From: Anniella stebbinsi
Lineage: Eukaryota; Chordata; Lepidosauria; Squamata; Anniellidae
Direction of reading: 5' to 3'
DNA: 64,000 bases
NCBI GenBank assembly: GCA_029215795.1
Contig: JARDYH010000001.1
Location: 400,805,154 to 400,869,153, forward strand
Below the pieces are notes generated by a model. The model did no database searches and had not been told where the DNA came from. It was given only the letters and a program-made list of their open reading frames with translations. Of this stretch, positions 36,600-46,192 are shown piece after piece. Position numbers and translations under genes: made by a program. The stretch's first letter is position 1, and every line of letters starts with the position of its first letter.

Positions 36600-37242
36600 A
36601 AGTTATGCTATGGACATACAAGCAGTCAGAGAAACTGCAATAGTGGAAGGGGGAGGCAGGCAAATGCTATTTTGGGCTGCTTTAATAGAAGTATAGCTTC
36701 CAAAATGTGCAAGGTACTGGTTCCCCCTCTATTCGGCACTGGTTAGGCCCCATCTTGAGTACTGCATCTAGTTCTGGGCACCACACTTCAAGAAGGATGC
36801 AGACAAGCTGGAGCGTGTTCAGAGGAGGGCGAAGAGGATGATCAGGGGTCTGGAAACAAAGCCCTATGAGGAGAGACTGAAAGAACTGGGCATGTTTAGC
36901 CTGGAGAAGAGAAGACAGAGGGGAGACATGATAACACTCTTCAAGTACTTGTCACACAGAGGAGGGCTGGGATCTCATCTCGATCATCCCAGAGTGCAGG
37001 ACGTGGAACGATGGGTTCAAGTTACAGGAAGCCAGATTCCGTCTGGACATCAGGAAAAACTTCCTGACTGTTAGAGCAGTACGACCATGGAACCAATGAC
37101 CTAGGGAGGTGGTGGTGGGCTCTCCCACACTAGAGGCATTCAAGATTCAGCTGGACAGCCATCTGTCAGGGATGCTTGAAGGTGGATTCCTGCATTCAGC
37201 AGGAGGTAGGCCCCTTCCAACTCTACTATTCTATGATTCTAG
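36600..37242 (+). mobile_element. CR1 LINE, 3' end, + strand
   Basis: The + strand encodes CR1 C-terminal sequence: [18 protein letters not shown] then [11 protein letters not shown]. After frameshifts comes GCCAGATTCCGTCTGGACAT, and the tail ends in the CR1 hallmark ACTATTCTATGATTCT. The frame is broken by stops. A related 3' end lies at 41856-42054. This copy ends about 840 bp upstream of the first TRPM1 coding exon. Confidence 0.9.
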
Positions 37243-37699
37243 ATTGATCTGTTATACTTTTTTATTATAGCCATAGACTAAAAGTGTTATTTTTAAATGT
37301 GAAAAATGTTGATCAGAACTTCAGAAATCTCAAATTCTGGGTTTAGAAAAACACTCTTCATTTGCTACCTAGATTTAGAGCCTTTGACATATTTGCCATC
37401 AGATTTTCCAAGCCCACTTTTGGTTATGAGCTCCAGCACCCTGCCCTGTCTTTAACAGTTTGTTTTACAAGCCATCCCCCACTCCCACACACACCTTAAA
37501 CATTGACTCAGAGGACACCTTACTGCCCACCCATGCTCTTGGTTATGCCCAATTCCCTTTCTCGGATCCCTTCCCCATCACCTCTGACTAGCATCCCACC
37601 ATACTTCTAGCCCTCTGCAGGCCATCTGCTCTTTTCCTGTGCCTTTCTACTTGGCAGGCCAGAGCGATTTCCATCTGACCACTCCATGCTTTATGTGAA
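37243..37699. other. Unassigned sequence
   Basis: Nothing recognised. The stretch is moderately pyrimidine-rich. Confidence 0.4.
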
Positions 37700-38085
37700 T
37701 AAAAAAAACCTTTTGGGTCTGCTGCTTTCTAAAGTAGATTTGCCTTCAATCACCATTTATTAAATCTCCGTCCATTAGAAACCATCGCTTGCAGAAGCTG
37801 CGTGCATTAAGCCTGATTATAGAGAAGCTAGGGAGAGGGGGGGGGGGGGTGGAATAGCTGCTTGTGCCAGTCCATTTGCTCGTTGCTTTTCCTACTTGCC
37901 TAGCTTGGCTCACTCTGCTTTCGAACAAAGGAGACAGGCATGTCCCGGGGCTTTGACTCTTCCGACCCACCTTTTAATATTCTCTCTGGCGGTCGTTCGC
38001 CAGTCCTTGGCTTTGGTGGGCCATAGCTCAGAATAGGCGCTAATGAAGTCCGGTCTCACCTTGGTGGCTTGGGGCTAGGTTGCTC
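37700..38085 (+). promoter_or_regulatory. TRPM1: Presumed TRPM1 promoter and 5' untranslated region
   Basis: This is the non-repetitive stretch directly upstream of the first recognisable TRPM1 coding exon. A TGA at 38044-38046 is in frame with the ATG at 38086 and closes the frame upstream, so translation of this exon must begin inside it or be spliced in from upstream. No canonical TATA box is obvious close to the exon. The sequence becomes G/C-richer from about 37970. The role is inferred from position only; the transcription start site cannot be fixed here. Confidence 0.35.
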
Positions 38086-38208
38086 ATGGAGGGCAAGGGG
38101 CAGGGAGCGAAAAAGGGGCGAGGGGGGAAGCTCAGTGGCTCCCTCCGGAGGATGAGCGGCTCCTTCAAACACACGTCACTGAAGGGCTCGGCGTCTGGTT
38201 CACAGAAG
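38086..38208 (+). CDS. TRPM1: TRPM1 coding exon 1 (long N-terminus)
   Basis: This exon encodes the beginning of the long alternative N-terminus of TRPM1 (melastatin), a cation channel of retinal ON-bipolar cells and pigment cells. The frame ends GSLRRMSGSFKHTSLKGS then ASGSQK. As I remember it, the human long isoform has the same spacing (GSMRKMSSSFK ... TSGSQK). The exon ends AAG at 38206-38208 before donor GTAAGC, phase 0, matching the acceptor at 56272. Two in-frame ATGs exist: 38086 (C at -3, G at +4) and 38152 (A at -3). The Met that starts the human isoform is replaced here by Ser, so this lizard-type gene must start elsewhere. I give the upstream ATG, adding 22 Lys/Gly-rich residues; the start at 38152 is nearly as likely. 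Confidence 0.85.
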
Positions 38209-38325
38209 GTAAGCTGGAAATTTTTCAGATTGATCCAACAGGGCAAGGGGTGGCCAAATGACGAACTGGGTCAAGCAGGTGGGTGGACCCCACAACAGGC
38301 ACCTGCGACAGACAATGCAAGGTGA

Positions 38326-38333
38326 TCATGTGA
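38326..38333 (+). promoter_or_regulatory. M-box-like E-box TCATGTGA in TRPM1 intron 1
   Basis: TCATGTGA is the preferred flanked E-box of MITF/TFE factors. It lies 117 bp after the first exon's donor. TRPM1 is an established MITF target in melanocytes. The 8-mer is expected about twice per 64 kb by chance (another is at about 28205), so the proximity is suggestive only. Confidence 0.3.
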
Positions 38334-38548
38334 TGGTGGCCATGGTGATGATGGTGTTTTTTCTCATATCCAGGTTCAAAGTGGGGTCTCTCAGGTGGGT
38401 TTGGAAGAAAGAGGTGATGGCTCTTCCTTGGGGTGCTCCTCTGTGTGTCATGAATCTAGGGGATGCTGAGCTTCCAGGGGCTCCATGCTTTCCCCATTGG
38501 ACATGCCAAGTTCCTACGCAAGCAGGAACCATTCAGACTCATTCTTTA

Positions 38549-38930
38549 AAGTACTAAACATCTTCGGACCTGGGTACTGGAAGAACCGTCTACTCTCGTG
38601 TGAGCCTGGCTGAAATTTAAGGTCATCTGTGGAGGTTCTTCTCTAGGTGCCTCTACTTTTTGGAGTGCGCGGCTGACAACTGGGGAGAGGGCCTTTTCGT
38701 TGGTTACGAATGCCCTCTTTTCTCATTGAGGAGGCAGGTGAAGGCCTTCTTGTTCTCCAAGGCTTTTTATGAGTGATCAGTGGCTGCGGCTTTGGTTGCC
38801 TTGCTCTGCTTCTACATTATTTTAGACTGTGTTTTTTCATCGCTGGTTGTGTTGCTGTTAATTGTTTTATTATTATTTTATGTTGAAGCAGCTTTGGATT
38901 CATTTTAACAGAAAAGCTGTGTGGATAGAT

Positions 38931-38938
<8 letters not shown>
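38549..38938 (+). mobile_element. L2-type LINE 3' end, + strand
   Basis: Broken frames show the conserved end of an L2-type polyprotein (GACAACTGGGGAGAGGGCC encodes the 'AFS' region, then AGGCAGGTGAAGGCCTTCTTG encodes 'RRQVKAFLF'). A T-rich tail follows, running straight into the (GATA)n tract. It lies in TRPM1 intron 1, sense orientation. Confidence 0.7.

Positions 38939-38977
<39 letters not shown>
38928..38977 (+). repeat. (GATA)n microsatellite
   Basis: About 12 GATA/TAGA repeats at the tail of the preceding LINE; probably seeded by the LINE 3' end. Confidence 0.95.
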
Positions 38978-39011
38978 GTAAAATACAAGTCATGCATTCC
39001 TCTTGGCCTAT

Positions 39012-39258
39012 GGAACTATTTGTATTTTGTATTATGTTTATATCCCACCTTTTCCTCCAAAGAGCCCAAGGCAGTGTACATAATCCTCCTTCTCCTCTCC
39101 ATTTTATCCTCACAACAACACTGTGCAGTAGCTTAGGCTGAGAGTCAGTGACTGGCCCAAAGTCACCCTGTGAGCTTCCATGGCCAAGTGGGAACTAAAA
39201 CCCAGATCTCCTAAATCCCAGTCCTACACTCTAACCACTGTACCACCCTGGCTCTCCA
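39012..39258 (-). mobile_element. tRNA-headed SINE (family B), - strand
   Basis: A nearly full-length reverse copy. On the minus strand it runs from the tRNA-like head (GGTGGTACAGTGGTTAGAGTG, 39230-39250) through GTCACTGACTCTCAGCC and TTGTTGTGAGGATAAAATGG. Its tail TGGGATATAAACATAATACAA ends at about 39015. The B box has decayed (GGGTTTTAGTTCC). Confidence 0.85.
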
Positions 39259-39429
39259 ACTCATTGTTCCACTGAAGCATCTCCCATTCCGTTCATGGTC
39301 AGTTCTGCCCACGGTCAACAGGCTTTCATTTCATGGACCAAGAACCTTGCTTAAAGCAATGAAACAGGAATTCTACTTCCTTATTAAAACTTCCATGTTC
39401 CTGATGCAAACAATGATGTGCGAGATTCT

Positions 39430-39650
39430 AAGGAATCTATGAGGCTGCCTTGTTTTGGATAAAACTGGTGGTCCATCAAGTCTAACACTGTTTACCATGA
39501 CTGCCCAGGGCTGTCCAAGTTCTCAGTCTGATGTCTGTCAACTTGCCAGTTGAGTTCCTTAAACTGGAGATGTCGGGACTGAATCCAGGACCTTCTGCAT
39601 ACAAAGGCAATGCCTGACCATTGAGCTATGGGCTGCCCTCTCACCACACA
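39430..39650 (-). mobile_element. tRNA-headed SINE (family A), - strand
   Basis: On the minus strand there is a tRNA-like head GCCCATAGCTCAATGGTCAGG (complement of 39612-39633), GTATGCAGAAGGTCCTGGATTC, and a body ending in CAAGGCAGCCTCATAGATTCC. It is moderately diverged. Confidence 0.8.
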
Positions 39651-40562
39651 CATCAAAGCCTTGCAATCTGCCAAGGTTTGCATCATCTTCCATCAAAAGA
39701 TCGAAGGACCTTAAAACATCTGCTTTCCGTGTTCACTTGGAAATAGCACACAAAGGTGGCCTTTCTGTACAAAAGATTAATCTCTGATAATACCACAGTA
39801 AAAGATGTAACAGCTGGTCTGGATTAATATTCTGGAATATCTGCTTTCATGTGATTAATAGCTGTATGGATAAAAATAAAAAAAAACCTCCGCCATCAAA
39901 AGCAAGTAGAGATACCAAAGCTCTGATCAATTTGCTACTTGCCATGTTTTCGTCCCTCTGTCTGCCCGCCCCCCCCCAATTGTAAGCACTGAAATGTTAA
40001 ATTGACGTCTTAGTTCTTTCTTGTTAGATCGCAAAGCTTTCCAGTAAAGTGTTAAAAACGACAACATTGAAGCCAATTCAAGCCCCAAAGAATGGATTTT
40101 TCATGTTTCTTTGGCAGTTTGATCCTATGGATCAACTTAGGGCCAAAATTAGATGTGGCCACAATCACATAAAACAGGAGTGGGGAATGTGGTACTCTCC
40201 AGAAATGTTGTTGGACTGCAATTCCCATCAGCCCTATCAGGTTTAGCCAACTACCTCTGGAGGGTCTGTAAAACAGGAGGGTGCTGAAAACCAATGACAT
40301 GAACCATAATATCCACTTTGGAGGAAGAGCACAAGAAAGCCCTTCCTTGTGGTAACATTACAGATGAGGAAGAGGAACGCTAGCATGGGAGGGCCCAACT
40401 TCTGTACTCTTGGGGAGCCACTCTGGTTGGCATAGTTTTGTGATATGAGCAAGGTTTCATTTCACTTCTACAACCTCTTGCCTTTGTCTTCTTTAAACAG
40501 GAGTCTGTATATAGGAGTAAGCAGAATCACATTTCCTTTCCCAAAATGCCTCTGTCCACTAC
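39651..40562. other. Unassigned TRPM1 intron 1 sequence
   Basis: No exon is recognised. A short fold-back repeat of the CCAGATG/CATCTGG family lies at about 40190-40272 (CTCCAGAAATGTTGTTGGACTGC ... ACCTCTGGAGGG). Confidence 0.45.
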
Positions 40563-40765
40563 AGATGGGCCGTAGCTTAGCAGTAGAACACCTGGTTTGC
40601 ATGGAGAAGGTCATAGCTCTGATCCATGGCATCTCCAGGTGAGGCTGAGAAAGAATCCTGGTTGAAATCCTGGAGAGCCCCTACCAGGGTGAATAGGTAA
40701 TGCTGGGTTAAGATGGAGCAGTGACACAGAATAAGAACCGCTGCTTCCTGTCTTCCTATAACTAG
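40563..40765 (+). mobile_element. tRNA-headed SINE (family A), + strand
   Basis: The head ATGGGCCGTAGCTTAGCAGTA is followed by GAACACCTGGTTTGCATGGAG, a decayed B box, and the body CATCTCCAGGTGAGGCTGAG and CCTGGAGAGCCCCTACCAGG. It ends near CCGCTGCTTCCTGTCTTCC. It is nearly full length. Confidence 0.85.
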
Positions 40766-41022
40766 AGCCTCCAGTAGCATAGAAAACAACATCAAGAAGA
40801 ATTCTGGGATATCGACATGATGTTGCTAAATGTCGGCCTCCTGGAGGGAATCACCACCAAAGTCATCGACTCCTTTTCTTAAAATGTGTCAAGGATATCA
40901 AACATCACCTGCTTTTAAAACGGATTTAAGAATGCAAAAGCAAGGAATTCATCCCAGTTTGAGTTTAGGTAAAGTTTTATTTGCGGGCAATTCAGTTCAT
41001 GAGAATGTTAAGGCTTTTTTGT

Positions 41023-41077
41023 GTTTGGTGTTGTTCCCCGCCTCGATCCGTTGGGAGAGGCGGGTGATAAATAAATA

Positions 41078-41117
<40 letters not shown>

Positions 41118-41118
41118 T
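41023..41118 (+). mobile_element. LINE 3' tail with (ATT)n
   Basis: GTTGTTCCCCGCCTCGATCC followed by GGGAGAGGCGGGTGATAAAT and about 40 bases of (ATT)n. This is the same tail as on the minus strand at 30836 and 60206, with no coding part left. Confidence 0.7.
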
Positions 41119-41855
41119 GAGAACAACTGGATGCCAGTGATTTTATCCGCCTCTTCAGCCCTGCAGAGGAAACAGGAAAGCAGGGACCCCCGCCGTGCCT
41201 AGACCAGCAGGCTGTAAAGAAACAGATGCAGCTCAATGAAAGAAGCTGTCGAGGGCTCTGCCTCTTTCCCAGCGCAGAGCAAACCGACGCTGATGCCAAG
41301 GATATTCATGGCATTAAAGGGGAGGCAGCCAGGGCAAGAGTGATATGCACCATTGCAGGCAGCTTTGTGAAGCCATTTCATGAGTTCAACCAATGAATAC
41401 TTTTAGAGCGCCTCAAAGTCCATAAAAGGGATTGAGTCAGCCGAGGAGCCTTGCCTCGAAAGCAGGGTTTGCTGTTTGGCGGTGCCTAGGGTGGCCATGT
41501 GTCCTCTATTTGGAGGTGTCCTCTGTTTGAAAGGCTGTCCTGTCCAAATCCGGGTTAAAGATAATGGACCATTAGAACTATTGACCATCAACACTTAGCA
41601 CCTGGATAACAGGCTGAACAGGCAGGCACAAGGGTCACCTGGACACAGTCTTCCAAACTATGGCAAGATGTACTGCAGTTCTATTTCAATCACAATAATT
41701 CTTTCTAAAGTTGCATCTAAACATATGAATTAGCCTGTGCAACTTTCATGCAAAACCCTGCCCTCTTTTGTTCTCTTTTTGGGGATGTGTTTCTTCTTTT
41801 TGGGGGGCCTTTCATAAGTGCCCATCCCAGTGGTGCCTTCCTTATGGACTGGGCT
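41119..41855. other. Unassigned, with a hAT end at about 41487
   Basis: At 41487 TAGGGTGGCCATGTGTCCTC looks like one terminus of a hAT element related to the TAGGCTGACCA families, but no matching second end or duplication was found. No exon is recognised. Confidence 0.4.
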
Positions 41856-42054
41856 GAAGTGATAGGAAGCCAGATTCTGGCTGGACATCAGGAAAAACTT
41901 CCTGACTGTTAGAGTAGTATGACAATGGAACCAATGACCTTGGGCAGTTATGGGCTCTCTCATACTAGAGGCATTCAAGAGGCAGCTGGATAGCCATCTG
42001 TCAGGGATGCTTTAAGGCCCCTTCTAACACAACTATTCTATGATTCTATGATTC
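41856..42054 (+). mobile_element. CR1 LINE 3' end, + strand
   Basis: GAAGCCAGATTCTGGCTGGACATCAGGAAAAACTTCCTGACTG corresponds to the CR1 '[11 protein letters not shown]' region. The tail ends in ACTATTCTATGATTCTATGATTC, the CR1 3' repeat. It is severely 5'-truncated, as usual for CR1. Confidence 0.9.
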
Positions 42055-43013
42055 CTTCCACAGATAAACGCTCCATACAACCCTGCAGAATTTGCAGCCC
42101 CACCAGGTGCATGACAATACTCCCTTCCCCATTTTGGAGTTCCATGCAATAGAAACAGGAGACTCATCATGGGCCTCATGGGCTTGCATTTGTCTTGTTG
42201 GGTCACCATAAGCTGTTCAGGCCTGCCACCAGCTACTTATGTTGAGTTTGCCCGTTCCGTTTAGCCAGATGGTAAAACCCCTTTCTTTTTTGGGGGGTAG
42301 TTTTTGGACTGATGAGAAATGTTAGCATTTCGAAACGTCAGTTTACAATTTCAGCATGTTGTTGCAGGTGATATTATTTTTATGTATTGTTGGTGTTTGG
42401 GTCTTACTGCTTTCTTGTAAGCCTCCTTAGGGGGTCCCGTGGATCAAGCAGCAGGGTAAAAATATGGACGATGGTAATAACCAATCACTGGAATGCCCAC
42501 CCCCAAGTCCCAGGGAATTATACTCAGTGGAGAAGGGGAAACTTCCCCCACATTCTCAGCTGCACACCTTCAATGTCAAGTAAACCTTTAATCTTGTAAA
42601 ACTGACCTTTTGCAACAGATTCTTCTGTTTCAAGAAAGCAAATTACTTAAGAGGAGCAATTGAATCAGAATCCATTAAGCATATCATTCTGTTCAGGTTA
42701 CATACATCTGATCAATGGATTACATACATTTGGCCGATAACGTGGAGACAGCCAGATGAAACCAAATGTACTTACACTTCTGTTTTACATCAACATTCAT
42801 AATTTGGCCCTGCTTCTGCTGTTGCTTTTATGATTTCCAGTTGTTTTTCCCAAACCCAAAGTCGCCATTGTTTTCCAACCACTACATGGCAACATGCTGA
42901 TTCGATGAATTGTTGTCACTGAGATTTGCAATACTGATGTAAACTTCTCCATGGATCTGATCTTTGTTAATTTTGCTATTAAAAGCACCAGCTGTGCATA
43001 ATAATGAAACTGG
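42055..43013. other. Unassigned TRPM1 intron 1 sequence
   Basis: No exon, RNA gene or well-preserved repeat is recognised. Confidence 0.4.
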
Positions 43014-43368
43014 GGCCTCCTCCACACGAGACGTTTAATGAGCCTTGAAGGCTCATTATAAATTTTACCTCCACACCAGCGGAGCGCAAAACGGGCGTAC
43101 AGGCGCGTTATCTCCCCGATAATGCGCATTTTCGAATGCGCGTTAAATAGCGACTTTTATTTTGCTCCGGCCGTTAAAGCGCATTTTCGCCGTGTGAACA
43201 AGCGATTATGCGCATTAACGTCTTCTAGAGTGCTTTTTGGACATCAATTACTGCGCTTCGCCGCCTCTCGCCGCCTCCCGTGCAGAGGGATTAGGCGTAA
43301 ATGCGCCTCCGCGATAATGCGCATAATCGCCGAACCGGGCGCAAAAGCGCATCCTTGTGGAGGGGGCC
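43014..43368 (-). mobile_element. CpG-rich 355-bp MITE family, copy 4
   Basis: Exactly 355 bp with both termini intact: GGCCTCCTCCACACG on the left and CTTGTGGAGGGGGCC on the right. It is in reverse orientation to copy 1. The flanking trinucleotides are TGG (43011-43013) and TTC (43369-43371), so no target duplication survives, unlike copies 1 and 2. Internally it is most like copy 3 (both read GACATCAATTA where copies 1 and 2 read GGGCATCTTTTAATG), which suggests two subfamilies. Confidence 0.85.
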
Positions 43369-43634
43369 TTCGACGTGGAGGAAGTCTCTTTTATATCTCT
43401 TGCACAAGCTAGTAATCTGGGGGGGGGGGGAACACGGCAGCTTTATTGCTGAGTATTACATAATCTAAACTAGGGTGAGCAGAAGATAGTTCTCCAGATA
43501 TTTTGGAATTCAAATCCCAGAAGCCCCTGCCAGCATGACCAATGGTGAGGAATGCTGGAGTTGAAGTTCAGAAACATCTAGAGCTCTATTTTCTGCCTAC
43601 CCCGCATCTAAACATTTAATTTACAATAATGATT
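43369..43634. other. Short unassigned stretch with a fold-back repeat
   Basis: About 43489-43590 is a degraded member of the CCAGATG/CATCTGG palindromic family (TCTCCAGATATTTTGGAATTC ... AGAAACATCTAGAG). A G11 run is at 43420-43430. Confidence 0.5.
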
Positions 43635-43875
43635 ATTCCTGTTCATACATTTATTGATTTATGACATTTCTACGTGGCCTCTCCTCCAAAGGGCTGAAGG
43701 CAGCATCCATGATCCCCCGCACCTTGTTTTTTATCCTTACAACAAACCTGTGAGGTAGGCTATGCCCAGAGATGGGACCTGGCCCAAGGTCACCCGGTGA
43801 GCTTCATGGCTGAGCAGTCCCGTGGACCAGAATCACCCCAGCATTTTTAACAGCTACGCCACACTGATTCACACT
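43635..43875 (-). mobile_element. tRNA-headed SINE (family B), - strand
   Basis: A reverse copy with the tail (ATACATTTATTGATTTATGAC), middle (ACCTGTGAGGTAGGCTATGCC), the conserved GGCCCAAGGTCACCCGGTGAGC and a decayed tRNA head to about 43870. The same order appears at 39012-39258. Confidence 0.8.
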
Positions 43876-44026
43876 AACCTTCCCAGGAATTTGACTCTTG
43901 GGAGTAGTGGGTGGCTGGATATTAAATGTGGGTAGTACTGTGATTTCACTTAATTTCTAAACAGGAATGTGTGAATAGTGAACTCTTCCACAAAGTTCTA
44001 TACTGTGACATAATAGGCCCCTTAAT

Positions 44027-44130
44027 GGACAGAAAAAAGGGGAGAAACAGGTTCTCAGGATGCTTAAAATACTTTGAAATAAAGTATTTTAAGCATCCTG
44101 ATAATCTGTTTCTCCCCTTTTTTTCTGTCC
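44027..44130 (+). repeat. Near-perfect 104-bp inverted repeat (hairpin)
   Basis: GGACAGAAAAAAGGGGAGAA begins the left arm, and its complement ends the right arm at TTTTTTCTGTCC. The arms are about 49 and 50 bases and match at all but about three positions, around a 5-base loop (GAAAT) near 44076-44080. There is no TA or other clear target duplication at the edges. In the sense transcript of TRPM1 intron 1 this would fold into a long duplex. It may be a small MITE, a snap-back duplication or a hairpin RNA source; sequence alone does not decide. Confidence 0.85.
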
Positions 44131-45487
44131 TGACTTGGATGCTCTTCTCCTTTTTCCCCCTCTGTCCTTCTTTTTAATGGCAGATGTGACTAGGGAAAAG
44201 CTGGATATCATTATTATGTGATATTAATTTGTTTTATCTTGGATATTCCCCCCCCCCTTTTTCTATTTGCGATAAACTGTCTTGCAAATTGCTGTAAAAA
44301 AAAACCACCTATCAGACAGTACATTCAGACAGCCGAATAAAACATAAAAGTGCTCTGCACATGCCCCAAAGCACATTTTTTTGCATTATTACGTTACAGG
44401 TTCCAGTGCTGCCACTTAAAATTGTTTTGGGTTTTTTGTATAAGCAGGTGGCCATAAACCAGCACTGGCCATATGCATAGTGGGTGAGTTTAAGCGTGGG
44501 CTGCCACCTTGTCTGAACTGGCCCTGTGCTTCTACTGGCCCCAGGATCATCCAGGACTGCACACAGGGAACAACCATGGGTTGTCCCCTTGCCTGATCCT
44601 GACCTGTGCATACATGCCAAGTACATATTAAAGGATAATTGACCAAGCATGGCTCTTTTGTAGCCTTCAATCTTTTCCTGCTCAGGTGCTCCTGCGAAGC
44701 CCCGCTGAAATGAGCTGACAACTAATATGTATGGAGTTGTGTGTGACAACTTCCAGTTATGCATGAAAACGTCCCAGGGCGTTGCGCAATCTGTGTGTCT
44801 TCTGCTGTTGATGTTGAGCCATGCATGTGTCTCCCGATTCCTGCCAATATCATGGAACCCAGCCTGCTGGCTGAGGTGCTCTGTAATTCTCTCCAAGGAT
44901 CAGCCAGAGATTAGTGTGGGGCAGCCGGTATGTTCTACAAGCCAGGAAGGTTTGGGCACAGTTTCATTCAGTTTTAATGCCCTTCTCTGAAGAAATCCAC
45001 CCTCCTCCTCTCTCCCTCCCACCCACCCCCATGAAGTTGTTGTCTGACAAATTTATTAAATAACATACGTAAACATAAGCAAACGTTTAATAGTTACATG
45101 GACTATACAAATGCAGTGCATACCTTTTTAAAATCTTCAGTGAACACAGAACCATTCAAAATCACCAACTCTTCGGTTTAAACCACTTCTGCACTTATCT
45201 ATATGCACATTTCATTGTTTCTTGAAAGCAATAAAAAAAGGAACAAGATTATCTAAATATCCCTCATCAAGCATTTGTGGGCGTCTGTTCTAAGGTTGCG
45301 TTCATATTGGTCCAACCTTCCACCACAGGCAGATTTCACCGGATGAAAAACTGGCTGTGGGCAATAGCTACCGTGTCCTCTCCCGCTCCACCACCTCCTT
45401 TTTCTCCCACCCAAAATTTCCACCCCAGCTGCCACTTTCTCTGCCTCCTCCCCCACACACCGCTGCACTAGATTTCAGGCAGGCGAG
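44131..45487. other. Unassigned TRPM1 intron 1 sequence
   Basis: The longest open frame of the window lies here on the minus strand (44312-44896, 194 codons). It has no domain or family that I recognise and no visible splice or promoter context, so it is left uncalled. No other structure is seen. Confidence 0.4.
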
Positions 45488-45531
45488 TCAGGATATAGCA
45501 CTATGAAAGTGGTATGAAAGCAGTATATTGA

Positions 45532-45700
45532 GGCAGGATCTACACTACTGCTTTACAGTGGTATTGAAGTGCACTGACAACTGTTGGGGCCCAGGACACA
45601 TTCCATATACCACTTTCATACCGCTTTCATAGTGTCTATGGGCCCCAACAGTTGCCAGTGCACTTCAGTACCACTATAAAGCAGTAGTGTAGATCCTGCT
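45532..45700. mobile_element. Fold-back MITE, GATCTACAC family, copy 1
   Basis: The left end GGCAGGATCTACACTACTGC and the right end GCAGTAGTGTAGATCCTGC are inverted. The arms continue through GCTTTA(C/T)AGTGGTA ... TACCACTATAAAGC and an internal GGGGCCCA/TGGGCCCC pair. The preceding 45 bases (45488-45531, AGGATATAGCACTATGAAAGTGG) are part of the other end type of the same family, so this may be a rearranged double copy. Confidence 0.75.
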
Positions 45701-45736
45701 GAGGAGGAGGTAAGCATGTAAATCCCAAGATTTACG

Positions 45737-46192
45737 GCTTGGGACCACAATACCTGATGGAACGCCTTTCCCGACATGAACCTACCCGAACACTACGTTC
45801 AACATCTAAGGCCCTCCTCTGAGTGCCTACTCCAAGGGAAGCTCGGAGGTCGGCAACAAGGGAGAGGGCCTTCTCTGTGGTGGCCCCCCAATTGTGGAAC
45901 GATCTCCCTGACGAGGGCCGCCTGGCGCCAACATTGTTATCTTTTCGGCGCCAGGTCAAGACTTTGCTCTTCTCTCAGGCATTTGGCAATATCTGAGGAG
46001 CCTGGGTTTGTTTTTGTAGCTTTTTGGGTTGTTGCAGTGGTTTTAAATGTATGTGTGTATTGTGTGTATGCTGTATGTTTTTGCTGTTTTAATTTTTGTA
46101 TATTGTTTTTAATTGTTTTAATCCTATGTAAACTGCCCAGAGAGCTTTGGATATGGGGCGGTATACAAATGTAATAAATAAATAAATAAATA
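45737..46192 (+). mobile_element. L2-type LINE 3' end, + strand
   Basis: The same subfamily as the minus-strand LINE at 18861. It reads CTTGGGACCACAATACCTGATGG, then GGGAGAGGGCCTTCTCTGTGG and CAATTGTGGAACGATCTCCC, with frameshifts. It ends in the tail GGGGCGGTATACAAATGTAAT plus (AAAT)n. It is not active. Confidence 0.85.

Noticed and set aside
1..38000. KLF13 or another neighbouring gene upstream
   Set aside because: KLF13 lies beyond the TRPM1 5' end in mammals, but no zinc-finger or other KLF-like coding sequence is found here; the region appears intergenic.
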